Positions 32,397 to 41,356 of a stretch of 64,000 nt of DNA are shown here, piece after piece. Each line of letters begins with the position of its first letter. Position 1 is the stretch's first letter. The notes under the pieces were generated by a model. That model saw only the letters and a program-made list of their open reading frames with translations. It did no database searches and was not told the origin of the DNA. This stretch comes from TMED27 sp964350695 (GTDB lineage Bacteria; Pseudomonadota; Alphaproteobacteria; Micavibrionales; Micavibrionaceae), in NCBI GenBank assembly GCA_964350695.1, contig CAYGKM010000002.1, forward strand, positions 62,001 through 126,000, read 5' to 3'. Position numbers and translations under genes: made by a program.

Positions 32397-32842
32397 GCGT
32401 TACCGAAAGCCAGTTTAACATGTGGCGCACACTGTTTGCGCTGGCGCATGCGGATCATATTGTGACACCAGAAGAAGTGCGGTTTATGGCCGAGGCGCTG
32501 GAGGATGTACCGTTTTCGCAAATTCAGCATGACCGTTTGATTGAAGACGCGAAAGCGCCGCAGGATGTCGAAGGGTTGTTTATGAAGATTACGGATGTGC
32601 GGGATCAGGCGGAGTTTTTCTCTTTTGCCGATACGCTTGTTTATGTGGATGGCGATTTTGGGGCGGAAGAGCAAGAGGTTATGGCGAGGCTGCGGGTGCT
32701 TCATGCGCGCCATCCGGATTTATATTCATTGGGCGACGGGGTGGATGTGTCGCTTGAAGGGCATGAAGAAGACCATGAATCACCGTTTAAGCGGGTGTTT
32801 GTGTCTTTCAGGAATTGGTTTCTCAACGAAAAAATTGATTAG
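32393..32842 (+). CDS. TerB-like domain protein 2
   Basis: Starts with GTG at 32393, overlapping the stop of the previous gene. The 149-residue protein repeats its neighbour's pattern (MWRTLFALAHADHIVTPEEVRFM, then FADTLVYVDGDFGAEEQEVM), so the two are paralogues and probably work as a heteromer. The C-terminus is charged (EGHEEDHESP) and ends in an aromatic basic segment. Reading from 32273 would overlap most of the first gene and is rejected. Confidence 0.75.
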   Translation: MSVTESQFNMWRTLFALAHADHIVTPEEVRFMAEALEDVPFSQIQHDRLIEDAKAPQDVEGLFMKITDVRDQAEFFSFADTLVYVDGDFGAEEQEVMARLRVLHARHPDLYSLGDGVDVSLEGHEEDHESPFKRVFVSFRNWFLNEKID

Positions 32843-32845
32843 CGT

Positions 32846-33382
32846 TTAACGGTTGAAAACCCGTGTGAATGTGTTTGTGGCGAGGCGTTCAAGCGGGGGT
32901 TGCTCGTCGGGGTTCATGGGGTATTCGCGCCCGTCATATTTCATGGCGACGTTTTTTGCGCCGCTCCAGCGTCCTGAAACCCGCACCATAATATCTTTCC
33001 AGCCATTGCTAGCTTCCGGGCTGATATAGACCGGTTCTCTGACGGGTTGGATGGAGTTTACCAAAGAGAAATCTTCGTTTTTGGCTTTCATGACCAGCAT
33101 GGTGCAGCCATGAGAGCCGCACCAGTAGCCGTATGGGGCCTCAAACAGGACGAGGGCATCGCGGCGGCCATCATTGTTGAGATCGTGGCGCACGACTTTA
33201 TAGCGAGAGGCGGCGGGGGCTTTTGTTTCGGTGAGAAAGATTTTTACGGATTCCTTAAGCTCGGCGTCCGTCGGGTCAACGACGCGGCTTTCAAGCGGCA
33301 GTAGCGGTTCTTTTCCATTGCGCTCCGATGTGCCGGAACAAGCGGCGAGCAGCAAAAGAGGGAGGAGGAGAATCAATTTCAT
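32846..33382 (-). CDS. Predicted lipoprotein, 178 residues
   Basis: Signal peptide MKLILLLPLLLLAAC with lipobox LAAC at residues 12-15. The mature part contains RHDLNNDGRRDALVLF, which looks like an Asp-rich calcium-type FG-GAP turn, and a CGSHGCTM pair of cysteines. Similar short lipoproteins with a DLNNDG motif occur widely, function unknown. Convergent with the TerB pair, 3 bases apart. Confidence 0.8.
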   Translation of the reverse strand: MKLILLLPLLLLAACSGTSERNGKEPLLPLESRVVDPTDAELKESVKIFLTETKAPAASRYKVVRHDLNNDGRRDALVLFEAPYGYWCGSHGCTMLVMKAKNEDFSLVNSIQPVREPVYISPEASNGWKDIMVRVSGRWSGAKNVAMKYDGREYPMNPDEQPPLERLATNTFTRVFNR

Positions 33383-33443
33383 TGCAAAATTATAGAATGG
33401 GTTTTGGGTGCAATGCAGCTTTAAAATTTTTGTTTACCCCATT

Positions 33444-33473
33444 GCTTTGCGGTGCGCGCGCGGATAATCTTTC
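33444..33473 (+). promoter_or_regulatory. Putative promoter of fdxA
   Basis: TTGCTT followed after about 15 bases by GATAAT, and then a GGAG ribosome-binding site shortly before the fdxA start. Spacing is at the short end for sigma-70. Confidence 0.35.
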
Positions 33474-33505
33474 TCGCTTGAAAGAGGACTTAAGGAGAAT
33501 ACGCC

Positions 33506-33847
33506 ATGACCTTTGTGGTCACCGATGTTTGTATAAAATGTAAGTACACGGATTGTGTGGAAGTATGCCCTGTGGATTGTTTCTACGAGGGTGAAAACAT
33601 GCTCGTGATTAATCCTGACGAATGTATTGATTGCGGGGTGTGTGAGCCTGAATGTCCTATTGAAGCGATTTTGCCCGATACCGACGAGAACGCGGAAAAG
33701 TGGATTGAGCTGAACCGTGAATATTCCGAAGGTAAGTGGCCGAATATCACAGAGACCAAACCGCCAATGCCCGAGGCGGAAGCGATGAAGGATGTGAAAG
33801 ATAAATATCCTGATCATTTTAATCCTGAACCCGGTGAAGGTGATTAA
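33506..33847 (+). CDS. fdxA: Seven-iron ferredoxin FdxA
   Basis: A 113-residue low-potential electron carrier of the [3Fe-4S][4Fe-4S] type. The cysteine pattern is VCIKCKYTDCVEVCPVDC at the start and then CIDCGVCEPECPIEAI, matching Azotobacter FdI-type proteins. The acidic C-terminal tail is usual. AAGGAG precedes the ATG. Alphaproteobacterial relatives are common. Confidence 0.95.
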   Translation: MTFVVTDVCIKCKYTDCVEVCPVDCFYEGENMLVINPDECIDCGVCEPECPIEAILPDTDENAEKWIELNREYSEGKWPNITETKPPMPEAEAMKDVKDKYPDHFNPEPGEGD

Positions 33848-33946
33848 GGCTGCCATCGTTTCAACGTGGCGTTGTCAAATCGCGGCTTAAGTATAGTTCA
33901 TACTCTGCGCCTTATTTTCCTAGCCACATTAAAACGATGTTTGCCT
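33847..33946. repeat. Double-stem palindromic element, copy E
   Basis: Outer arms of 24 bases (AGGC...GTGGC against GCCAC...GCCT) with several mismatches. Inner stem AGTAT/ATACT, core halves GTTGTCAAATCGCGGCTT and CTGCGCCTTATTTTCCTA. The arm includes the last base of the fdxA stop codon. Closest relative is copy D at 28883. Confidence 0.78.
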
Positions 33947-33992
33947 AGGGCTTTATTGTAAGGTTTAATGGAAGAAATTTAAGGAGAATGTT

Positions 33993-35003
33993 ATGAACGC
34001 GGACGCAAAGAAGAAACCCATCCCGGCAGGACCTGCGATTATCGAGAACGCGGATGCGCGCGGTAAAATATACGGCAGTATTTTAGAAACAATCGGTGCG
34101 ACGCCGTTGGTGCGGGTGCCGAAGTTCTGCCAGAAATACGGGCTTGAGGCGGATATCCTTTGTAAGCTTGAGTTCTTTAATCCTTTATCATCCACGAAAG
34201 ACCGAATTGCATTTGCGATGATTGAAGCCGCCGAGCGTGCGGGGAAGATCACGCCCGGCAAGAGCGTTTTGATTGAGCCGACATCGGGCAATACAGGCAT
34301 TGGCATTGCGTTTGTAGCGGCGGCGAAGGGATATCGTGTGATTTTGACGATGCCCGAGAGCATGTCTTTGGAGCGGCGCAAGATGCTGCGTTTTTATGGT
34401 GCGGAGCTGCGGCTTACCCCTGCGGAGCAAGGCATGAAGGGCGCGATTGATTTGGCGAAAGAGTTGGTGAAGGAGCATGAAGGCGGGTTTATGCTGTCGC
34501 AGTTTGATAATCCTGCGAACCCGCAAATTCACCGCGAGACGACGGCGCTCGAGATTTGGCAAGATACGGACGGCGCGGTTGATATTTTAGTGGCGGGCGT
34601 TGGCACGGGCGGAACGCTTTCTGGTTGTGCGCAGATTTTGAAGAAGCATAAAGCGGGCTTTAAGGCCTATGCGGTTGAGCCAGAAGAAAGTCCTGTGATT
34701 TCCGGTGGCTCGCCGGGTCCGCATAAAATTCAAGGGATCGGCGCGGGGTTTGTGCCCGATAATCTGGATACGGATTTGGTTGATGGCGTTGTGAAGGTTG
34801 ATAGTGCCACGGCGCTGGAAACCGCGCGGGAAGTAACCCGTTTGGAAGGGATTCCGTGCGGGATTTCATCGGGCGCGGCGATGGCGGCGGTGAAAGAGGT
34901 TGCGAAGATGCCCGAGAATAAGGGCAAGCAGATTGTCGTGATTTTGGCGTCTCCTGCGGAGCGTTATATATCTACGGCGCTTTTTGATGGCTTAGAGGAA
35001 TAG
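33993..35003 (+). CDS. cysK: Cysteine synthase A (O-acetylserine sulfhydrylase)
   Basis: PLP enzyme making cysteine from O-acetylserine and sulfide. NPLSSTKDRIAF contains the PLP lysine (usual sequence N-P-x-x-S-x-K-D-R), and PTSGNTGIGIAF is the phosphate-binding loop. The C-terminus has GISSGAAMAA and SPAERYISTALFDGL. The 336-residue length includes an N-terminal extension of about 20 residues. GGAG precedes the ATG. Confidence 0.95.
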   Translation: MNADAKKKPIPAGPAIIENADARGKIYGSILETIGATPLVRVPKFCQKYGLEADILCKLEFFNPLSSTKDRIAFAMIEAAERAGKITPGKSVLIEPTSGNTGIGIAFVAAAKGYRVILTMPESMSLERRKMLRFYGAELRLTPAEQGMKGAIDLAKELVKEHEGGFMLSQFDNPANPQIHRETTALEIWQDTDGAVDILVAGVGTGGTLSGCAQILKKHKAGFKAYAVEPEESPVISGGSPGPHKIQGIGAGFVPDNLDTDLVDGVVKVDSATALETAREVTRLEGIPCGISSGAAMAAVKEVAKMPENKGKQIVVILASPAERYISTALFDGLEE

Positions 35004-35005
35004 TT

Positions 35006-35242
35006 TTACTCTTTAACGAGGATTAGGGTGGGGGCGCGTGCTTGTTGGCTGCGCCCTTCCTGCATTACGCCTAACCCGCCCGTGAAAAGGGTGGCATGTG
35101 TTGCGAAGGCGGCGGCGAAAGATGATCCCGCAAGAACTGATACATCCCCGTTTGCGAGCCTGAAGGCGTCGAGCAGGGCGAGGCTTGCGCCTGTTGCGGC
35201 GAGGGCTGCTCCTGAAATTTTCATGATATTCGATAAATCCAT
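35006..35242 (-). CDS. Small hypothetical membrane protein
   Basis: A 78-residue protein with one hydrophobic stretch (ISGAALAATGASLALLDAF) and a second, weaker one (LAGSSFAAAFATHATLF). No motif is recognised. It converges on cysK with a 2-base gap. Confidence 0.6.
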   Translation of the reverse strand: MDLSNIMKISGAALAATGASLALLDAFRLANGDVSVLAGSSFAAAFATHATLFTGGLGVMQEGRSQQARAPTLILVKE

Positions 35243-35375
35243 GCTTTAAGGCTAAGGCGCAAAAGTTAAGAAAGTGTTAATGCTATCCCTTTGTTTTAAA
35301 AGGGTTTTTTATCCAGTGATTCTCTTGTGGTTATTGGGCTAAGTGTTTGATTTGTAACGTTTTTTAATCATTCCT

Positions 35376-35405
35376 TTGTATTTACGCCTCATTTTGCTGT
35401 ATACT
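35376..35405 (+). promoter_or_regulatory. Putative sigma-70 promoter
   Basis: TTGTAT and TATACT separated by 18 bases, upstream of the hairpin leader and gene at 35458. Confidence 0.45.
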
Positions 35406-35457
35406 ATGTATAAATGCGCAAAAAGCGCAGCAGGTAATAAAAGAAGGTGTGTTTTCA
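35406..35457 (+). promoter_or_regulatory. 5' leader with small hairpin, similar to that at 21501
   Basis: TATAAA, then a stem GCGC/GCGC around AAAAA, then GGTAAT and AAGGTGTGT ahead of ATG 35458. Each part has a counterpart in the same order before the 617-residue unknown protein at 21547. Confidence 0.45.
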
Positions 35458-36402
35458 ATGGCAGGTTTTTTGAGATTTATTGGGCCAGGTTACAGGGTTG
35501 CTGTCGGTGCTGGTGGTGCCGCACTCCGTTTTGCCGGACGTCTTTTTGTACCTTCTAAAGAGGCCGTGGTTAAAGGGTCTCAAGTTAGGTCGTCGGCTTT
35601 TCGAATTGGTCTTGGTGTAACAGCAGCTGATGTGGCAACAGGAAGCCATGGGCGTAAAGAACTTGCAAGCGGAGCTTCGGATGCTTTTGATGGCCTGAAG
35701 GGGCTTCCTATTATTGGAGATAGCGCGCAACAAGCGTTGATAAATATGTCTGCTTTTGGTGGGGATGTACTTTCTGCTCCCTTTAAAGTTTTCAATGATG
35801 CTGTGCAAACAAATTTAAAAAATAATGGGCATGAAGATACGGCCAGGTTCTTTGAGGTTGCTGGTAAAGCGAAAGCTATACCGCCCATTTTGTTTTTTGT
35901 CGCGATGTCTAAAGACGGGCATAAAGCAAATATGCTTGTAGGGCGTATGAAAGCGAATGATATATCTGAAGCTGATATGGTTGAATATATTTCTGCTAAT
36001 CGTGATGTTTTAGCGAAGCTTGAAGAGGTTGGTTTAAGCACCGAAGAGCTTTATGAAACTTTGCCGACGTTAAAGGCGGCTTTAGATATCCCTGTGGTGC
36101 CTGCGGCCGGTGTTGCGGGTGGTTTAGACGGCGCTCGAGATTTAGCGGCTGATTTCGGCGGGCAGGCGAAAGGTGTTGCTGGCGATGTTGCGCAAGGTGC
36201 GGCGAAGTTGACGGGTTTTGCGAAGCTTATGAGTTTTCTTGATAATCTCGGTGATATGATCGTTGATTTCTTCAATGGCATTATTAACGATATTTTTGGC
36301 GGCAATTCTGTCGGGCAGGGTAATCTTAAGTTTGCAAACGCGGATGTTCCTGATTTTGAGCTTAAATCAAGAGGCCCAGCGCCAGAGCTTGATCTCGCAT
36401 AG
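35458..36402 (+). CDS. Hypothetical protein, 314 residues
   Basis: ATG 35458 after GAAGG. A protein with Ala/Gly-rich amphipathic segments; residues 7-27 (FIGPGYRVAVGAGGAALRF) may insert in a membrane. The middle has a helix-rich domain (GLPIIGDSAQQALINMSAFGG), then LMSFLDNLGDMIVDFFNGII, which could be a second membrane-interacting helix. No family recognised. The gene is more AT-rich than the cysK or reductase genes around it. Confidence 0.7.
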   Translation: MAGFLRFIGPGYRVAVGAGGAALRFAGRLFVPSKEAVVKGSQVRSSAFRIGLGVTAADVATGSHGRKELASGASDAFDGLKGLPIIGDSAQQALINMSAFGGDVLSAPFKVFNDAVQTNLKNNGHEDTARFFEVAGKAKAIPPILFFVAMSKDGHKANMLVGRMKANDISEADMVEYISANRDVLAKLEEVGLSTEELYETLPTLKAALDIPVVPAAGVAGGLDGARDLAADFGGQAKGVAGDVAQGAAKLTGFAKLMSFLDNLGDMIVDFFNGIINDIFGGNSVGQGNLKFANADVPDFELKSRGPAPELDLA

Positions 36403-36441
36403 CGCTTTTCAAGAATTTGATATCGTGGTTTAATCATAGCC

Positions 36442-36759
36442 ATGTCTAGTCCAGAAGATTTTCCTGAAGATACAATCCTTGGCAATGTGCGCCTTGATAT
36501 CCAAGCCAGCACCCGCACGGGTGATGTGGCGATTTTTCATGAAGGTGAGTTTGAGGACCCTGTGATTGGGTTTGAGTATGATGTGCAGGCCAATGAGCTT
36601 GTGTTTATCTTTGAGGGCGATATGGCGATGGCCTTGGGCGCGCCGATTGAGCGCAATCTTATCAAATATATTAAAAAAGCAGACAAGATCGGCCTGTTTC
36701 AGGTGATTGATGACAAAACCATCGGCAAGGGTGATCTTTTGCCGCTCACGCACATATAA
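36442..36759 (+). CDS. Hypothetical protein, 105 residues
   Basis: Beta-rich by composition, acidic, ending with IERNLIKYIKKADKIGLFQV, a region likely to be helical. No signal peptide and no known motif. Preceded by an AT-rich region without clear promoter boxes. Confidence 0.65.
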   Translation: MSSPEDFPEDTILGNVRLDIQASTRTGDVAIFHEGEFEDPVIGFEYDVQANELVFIFEGDMAMALGAPIERNLIKYIKKADKIGLFQVIDDKTIGKGDLLPLTHI

Positions 36760-36760
36760 T

Positions 36761-36961
36761 TTAAGGGCCGGTCGGCGCGGCTTCGCCCTGTCCTGATGGT
36801 GGCATCCACTGGCCTGAGGCTTGGCCATATGGGGCAGGAGATTTGTTAAAGCCGCCGAGCGCTTCCGTTTTAAAGCGAAAGAGATCGCCGCCATAATTGG
36901 CGTCGATATCGTGTTTATGGACGCCCATTATGATTTGGTTCGCGGTGCGGATGGCCAGCAT
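36761..36961 (-). CDS. Small hypothetical protein, 66 residues
   Basis: An AAGGGG ribosome-binding site precedes ATG 36961, which supports it as real. The sequence (TANQIIMGVHKHDIDANYGG) ends in a Gly/Pro/Gln-rich tail. The stop lies 2 bases from the convergent gene ending at 36759. No family known. Confidence 0.55.
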   Translation of the reverse strand: MLAIRTANQIIMGVHKHDIDANYGGDLFRFKTEALGGFNKSPAPYGQASGQWMPPSGQGEAAPTGP

Positions 36962-37022
36962 TTGTTTTGCCCCTTAAATTAATTTTGTTATGTATATTAA
37001 TTTAAGGGTGATATGTCAAGTT

Positions 37023-38072
37023 TTACGCGGATTTCTTTTTGCCTTCGGGGGTAACGTCGAGTTTTTCCTGCAGGGAGGAGGAGCTGGTTGTGTATTCGAA
37101 TTTGAGTTTTGCGTCGGGGTGGACAATGCGGAAGGCTTCGCGGCTCATCAGGGCGGCTTCGTGGAAGCCCGAGAGGATGAGTTTAAGCTTGCCGGGGTAG
37201 GTGTTTATGTCGCCCACGGCGAAGATGCCTTTGGTCGAGGTTTCGAATTTTTCGGTGTCGACGGGGATGAGGTTTTCTTCAAAGTTCAGACCGAAATTGG
37301 CGATGGGGCCAAGTTTCATGGTGAGGCCGAAGAACGGCAGAAGGGTGTCACAAGGAATTTCCGTGGCGTTTTTCTCTTTATCTTCGATGATGACGCCTGA
37401 AAGCGCGCCGTTTTCGCCGAGGAGCTGTTTGACTTGGCCGATTTGGAAGTTGATGCGGCCTTCGTCACGTAGTTTGTGCATTTTATTTACGCTGTCTGCG
37501 TGGGCGCGGAATTCATCGCGGCGGTGCAGGAGGGTGACGCTTTTGGCGATCGGCTCCAGATTAAGCGTCCAATCAAGGGCGGAATCGCCGCCGCCGACAA
37601 TCAGCAGGTTTTTATCCTTGAAATGTTCCATTTTACGCACGGCGTAGAATACGGATGTGCCTTCGTAGGACTCGATTTCAGGAATCGGGGGCTTTTTGGG
37701 CATGAAAGAGCCGCCGCCAGCCGCGATGACGATGACTTTGGCATTGAATACATTGCCTATATCGGTGGTGAGTTTCCAGCCATCTTCTGTTTTTTCCAAG
37801 CTTTCGGCCATTTCCTGAAAGTGGAATTGCGGGTCGAAGGGGGCGATTTGCTCAAGCAGGCGCTCGGTTAGCTCATCGCCTGTGATGATTGGATAAGCAG
37901 GGATATCGTAGATCGGTTTTTCGGGGTATAGCTCGGCGCATTGGCCGCCCGGTTTATCGAGGATATCGATGAAGTGGCATTTCATATCCAGCAAGCCAAG
38001 CTCAAACGCGCAGAAAAGGCCGCAAGGTCCCGCGCCGATGATGAGAACGTCTGTTGTGAATGTGTCTGCCAT
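37023..38072 (-). CDS. Ferredoxin-NADP+ reductase, thioredoxin-reductase type
   Basis: Two-dinucleotide-binding-domain flavoenzyme. The FAD-binding motif is LIIGAGPCGLFCAFELG at residues 10-26, the NADP-binding motif is LIVGGGDSALDWTLNL, and GIFAVGDINTYPGKLKLILSGFHEAA is the FAD-binding C-terminal signature. The CxxC of thioredoxin reductases is absent, so it is a ferredoxin-NADP reductase of the YumC type rather than TrxB. Together with FdxA it may supply reducing power. Confidence 0.9.
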   Translation of the reverse strand: MADTFTTDVLIIGAGPCGLFCAFELGLLDMKCHFIDILDKPGGQCAELYPEKPIYDIPAYPIITGDELTERLLEQIAPFDPQFHFQEMAESLEKTEDGWKLTTDIGNVFNAKVIVIAAGGGSFMPKKPPIPEIESYEGTSVFYAVRKMEHFKDKNLLIVGGGDSALDWTLNLEPIAKSVTLLHRRDEFRAHADSVNKMHKLRDEGRINFQIGQVKQLLGENGALSGVIIEDKEKNATEIPCDTLLPFFGLTMKLGPIANFGLNFEENLIPVDTEKFETSTKGIFAVGDINTYPGKLKLILSGFHEAALMSREAFRIVHPDAKLKFEYTTSSSSLQEKLDVTPEGKKKSA

Positions 38073-38204
38073 GGTTTTACTCTGCTTTTAAAATTTAAGA
38101 GGTATGTTTAGGCCGAAATGATAAGGGATTCAAGGATTTTGCATTCCAAAATGTTCAAAAATCCGTATGATTAAGGAAGATAAAAATGAGAGAGAGGGGC
38201 GTGA

Positions 38205-38555
38205 ATGTCTTTGGTTGTTGATTTGGACACTATTGATCAGCTTAAGGAGTTTATGGAGGATGGCTTTTCGAACCTTGTTGATACCTATATTCGCTCATCA
38301 GATCAGTATGTGATTAATATTGTAAAAGGGTATAGCGAAGGTGATGTGCAGAAAATTATTGATGCGGCGCATCCTTTGAAGTCTTCGAGTGGAAATTTGG
38401 GTTTGCAGCGATTGTCGGTTCTTGCGGATAGCATCGAGATGGTCGGAAAAACCGTGGCTTCAGGCGAAAAACCATTAGATATTTTGGCGGGAGATATTGC
38501 CAAGATCGGCGCTTTGTATATTACCTCTAAGGCGGCGCTCAAAGAGCAAGTCTAA
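38205..38555 (+). CDS. Histidine phosphotransfer (Hpt) domain protein
   Basis: The phosphorylated His is in AAHPLKSSSGNLG at residue 56. The 116-residue four-helix bundle is a free-standing Hpt, passing phosphate between a hybrid kinase and a response regulator. No kinase or regulator is adjacent, so partners must be encoded elsewhere. In alphaproteobacteria such single Hpts can serve cell-cycle or motility phosphorelays, but no specific link is seen. Confidence 0.87.
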   Translation: MSLVVDLDTIDQLKEFMEDGFSNLVDTYIRSSDQYVINIVKGYSEGDVQKIIDAAHPLKSSSGNLGLQRLSVLADSIEMVGKTVASGEKPLDILAGDIAKIGALYITSKAALKEQV

Positions 38556-38560
38556 GCCTT

Positions 38561-41236
38561 TTATTCTTTACCAAGGTTTTTAAGCGCGTAGAGCGCATCG
38601 AGGGCTTCGCGCGGGGACAGCGTGTCGGGGTTGATGTCTTTTAGCGCGTCGTCAAGGGCTGAGGTTTTCGGCTCTTGGGGCGCGGCGCTTGAAAAAAGCG
38701 GCAGATCATCGGCGAGGCGCGCAAGTGCGCCGGATTGCTCCCCTGATTGCAAGAGTTCCAGCACGCTTTCTGCGCGTTTGATGACGGCGGCGGGTAGGCC
38801 GGCGAGCTTTCCGACATGGATGCCATAGGAGCGGTCTGCCGCGCCTTCGCTCACGCTGTGCATGAAGACGATCTCGCCTTTCCATTCCTTGACCTGCATG
38901 GAGTGGCAGGATAGGGCATGCAGTTTAGAGGTAAGGGAGGTGAGTTCGTGATAATGGGTGGCGAAGAGCGCGCGGCATTTATTGACCTCGTGGAGGTGTT
39001 CCAGACACGCCCATGCGATGGACAGGCCATCGAAGGTGGCTGTGCCGCGGCCGATTTCATCAAGGATCACGAGGGAGCGGTCTGTGGCCTGGTTCAGGAT
39101 GGCGGCGGTTTCGACCATTTCGACCATGAAGGTGGAGTGGCCTTTGGCGAGATCGTCTGATGCGCCGACGCGGGAGAAGATGCGGTCTATGAGGCCGATA
39201 TGGGCAGTGGCGGCGGGGACGAAGCTGCCGATTTGGGCGAGGATGGCGATGAGCGCGTTTTGGCGCAGATATGTGGATTTACCTGCCATGTTGGGGCCAG
39301 TCAGGAGCCATAGGCGCTGCTCGTCTTCAAGTTTTGAATCGTTGGGGACGAAGGTTTCGTTTTGTTTGCTAAGCGCGGCTTCAACTACGGGGTGGCGGCC
39401 GCCTTTTATACTGAAGGCGAGGGTTTCGTCGATTTTGGGGCGGCAATAGTCCATGTCCGCCGATAGCTCCGCGAGGGCGGCTGAAACATCGAGTTTGGCG
39501 AGGGCGCGGGCTTTTTGGCCGATTTCTTCGGAAAGGGAGACGCACTCGGCAACGAGTTCGTCGAAGATCTCCAGCTCTATGGATAGAGATTTGTCGCCTG
39601 CAGAAAGGATATCGCGTTCGAGGTCGGCGAGTTCTGCGGTTGTGAAGCGCACGGCGCTGGCGAGTGTCTGGCGATGGATGAACGGGTTTTCGGCGTCGTT
39701 TTCTTTCACCATCAGGGCATCGGCGTGTTTATTTGTGACTTCAATGAAATAGCCGAGCACGTTGTTAAATTTGATTTTTAACCCGTCAACGCCGGAGAGT
39801 TTTTGGTATTTTTCCTGAAGGTTGGCGATGAGGCGGCGGCTTTCGTCGCGGATTTTTTTGAGATCATCGAGGGGTTTGTGAAAATTCTTGGCGATGAAAC
39901 CGCCATCGCGGGTGAGGGCGGGCAGAGTATCTGAAAGGGCGGCCTTTAATTTGTCCTGCAGGCTTTCTGTGAGGGCATCATGTTTGAGAATTTCGAGGAT
40001 ATCGGCGAGGGTTTTTCGCGCGCCTTCATGGACCTGTAATTGGCTGCGGATGATTTCAGATTGGAAAAGGCCGTCGCGGATCATTGCGAGGTCACGCGGG
40101 CCTGCGCGGTTCACGGAAAGGCGTCCAATGGCGCGCTCCATATCGGGTAGCGCTTTTAGGTGGTCGCGTAAATGCAGGCGCAAATCAGGGTCATCAACAA
40201 AAAGGGCGGTGCGGTTCAGGCGGGTCTGGATTTGGGTCAGGTCGGTGAGGGGGGCTGCGATATTGGATTGCAAGAGCCGCGCGCCGGGCGGTGTTATGGT
40301 GCGGTCTATTGTTGCCAAAAGGCTGCCTTTGCGCTCCCCTGTGAGCGTGCGGGTGAGTTCGAGGTTGCGGCGGGTGGCGGCGTCGATCTCAAGAATGCCG
40401 CTGGAGGAGACTTGACGGGGTTTTTCGAGGTATGGGATTTTGCCGATTTGGGTGCGCTCGATGTAATCAATCAGCGCGCCTGCTGCGGCGATTTCGGCGC
40501 GGGAGAAGCCGCCGAAGCCCTCAAGCGTTTCTACGCCGAAGATGGTTTCCAGTCGTCGCCGAGCATTTTCGGAATCAAAACGGGATTTTGGCTGCGGGGA
40601 GAGGATGTCGGCGTGGCCGAGCGTGGCAGCCAGAGAATCTGGGGCGACGATCTCTTTGGGGTTTATGCGCTCCAGCGCGGCCTGGACGTTGTCTTTGAGG
40701 ACGGGTTGAACCCAGAAGCCGCCTGTTGAAAGCTCTGCCCATGCGAGGCCGTATTGGCCGCCGATTTCCGTGATGGCGGAGAGGTAATTGTTCTCGCGGG
40801 CGTCAAGGAGGCTGTCTTCGGTGAGTGTGCCTTGGGTCACGACGCGCACAACGTCACGGTTCACGAGCGTTTTAGAGGCGGGGCGGCCTTCGGCTTTTGC
40901 GCGTTGTTTTGCTTCTTCGGGGGTTTCGGTTTGTTCGCAGATGGCGACCTTGAACCCTGCGCGGATAAGCTTTGCGAGATAGGGTTCGTATGCGTGGAAA
41001 GGGACGCCGCACATCGGGATGTCTGTGCCGTCCGATTTGCCGCGTTTGGTGAGGGTGATGTCGAGGGTTTCGGAGGCTTTGACCGCGTCATCATGGAAAA
41101 GCTCGTAGAAATCGCCCATGCGGTAGAAAAGCAGGGCATCGGGGTAGCGTTCTTTGAGCGTTAGGTATTGCGCCATCATCGGCGTGTGGCCTTCGGCTGC
41201 GAATTCCTCGGCAGTTTTTAACTCAGGATTGGACAT
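38561..41236 (-). CDS. mutS: DNA mismatch repair protein MutS
   Basis: Recognises mismatches and small loops. The 891 residues include the N-terminal mismatch-binding domain with YRMGDFYELFHDDA (Phe of the F-x-E motif in DFYELF), the clamp and lever domains, and the ATPase with GPNMAGKSTYLRQNALIA and DEIGRGTATFDG. The C-terminal tail has the helix-turn-helix dimerisation region. The start codon lies 11 bases from the inverted repeat at 41248. Confidence 0.97.
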   Translation of the reverse strand: MSNPELKTAEEFAAEGHTPMMAQYLTLKERYPDALLFYRMGDFYELFHDDAVKASETLDITLTKRGKSDGTDIPMCGVPFHAYEPYLAKLIRAGFKVAICEQTETPEEAKQRAKAEGRPASKTLVNRDVVRVVTQGTLTEDSLLDARENNYLSAITEIGGQYGLAWAELSTGGFWVQPVLKDNVQAALERINPKEIVAPDSLAATLGHADILSPQPKSRFDSENARRRLETIFGVETLEGFGGFSRAEIAAAGALIDYIERTQIGKIPYLEKPRQVSSSGILEIDAATRRNLELTRTLTGERKGSLLATIDRTITPPGARLLQSNIAAPLTDLTQIQTRLNRTALFVDDPDLRLHLRDHLKALPDMERAIGRLSVNRAGPRDLAMIRDGLFQSEIIRSQLQVHEGARKTLADILEILKHDALTESLQDKLKAALSDTLPALTRDGGFIAKNFHKPLDDLKKIRDESRRLIANLQEKYQKLSGVDGLKIKFNNVLGYFIEVTNKHADALMVKENDAENPFIHRQTLASAVRFTTAELADLERDILSAGDKSLSIELEIFDELVAECVSLSEEIGQKARALAKLDVSAALAELSADMDYCRPKIDETLAFSIKGGRHPVVEAALSKQNETFVPNDSKLEDEQRLWLLTGPNMAGKSTYLRQNALIAILAQIGSFVPAATAHIGLIDRIFSRVGASDDLAKGHSTFMVEMVETAAILNQATDRSLVILDEIGRGTATFDGLSIAWACLEHLHEVNKCRALFATHYHELTSLTSKLHALSCHSMQVKEWKGEIVFMHSVSEGAADRSYGIHVGKLAGLPAAVIKRAESVLELLQSGEQSGALARLADDLPLFSSAAPQEPKTSALDDALKDINPDTLSPREALDALYALKNLGKE

Positions 41237-41247
41237 CTCTTATTTTT

Positions 41248-41320
41248 AAACCACCAAGTACACGAAGGTCACCAAGAAAATCAAAATAGCTTCGTGTTCT
41301 TTGTGGACTTAGTGGTGAAT
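41248..41320. repeat. Gene-less copy of the inverted NNCACNAAG repeat
   Basis: Left arm units ACCACCAAG, TACACGAAG, GTCACCAAG (41250-41276) and, inverted, ACCACTAAG, TCCACAAAG, AACACGAAG (41291-41318). Only about 14 bases separate the arms, where the GxxExxY gene sits in the other copy at 31312-31752. It lies between mutS and dut. Confidence 0.8.
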
Positions 41321-41356
41321 ATGAAAAAATGTACGTTGAATAGGCTTTTTTAAGCG

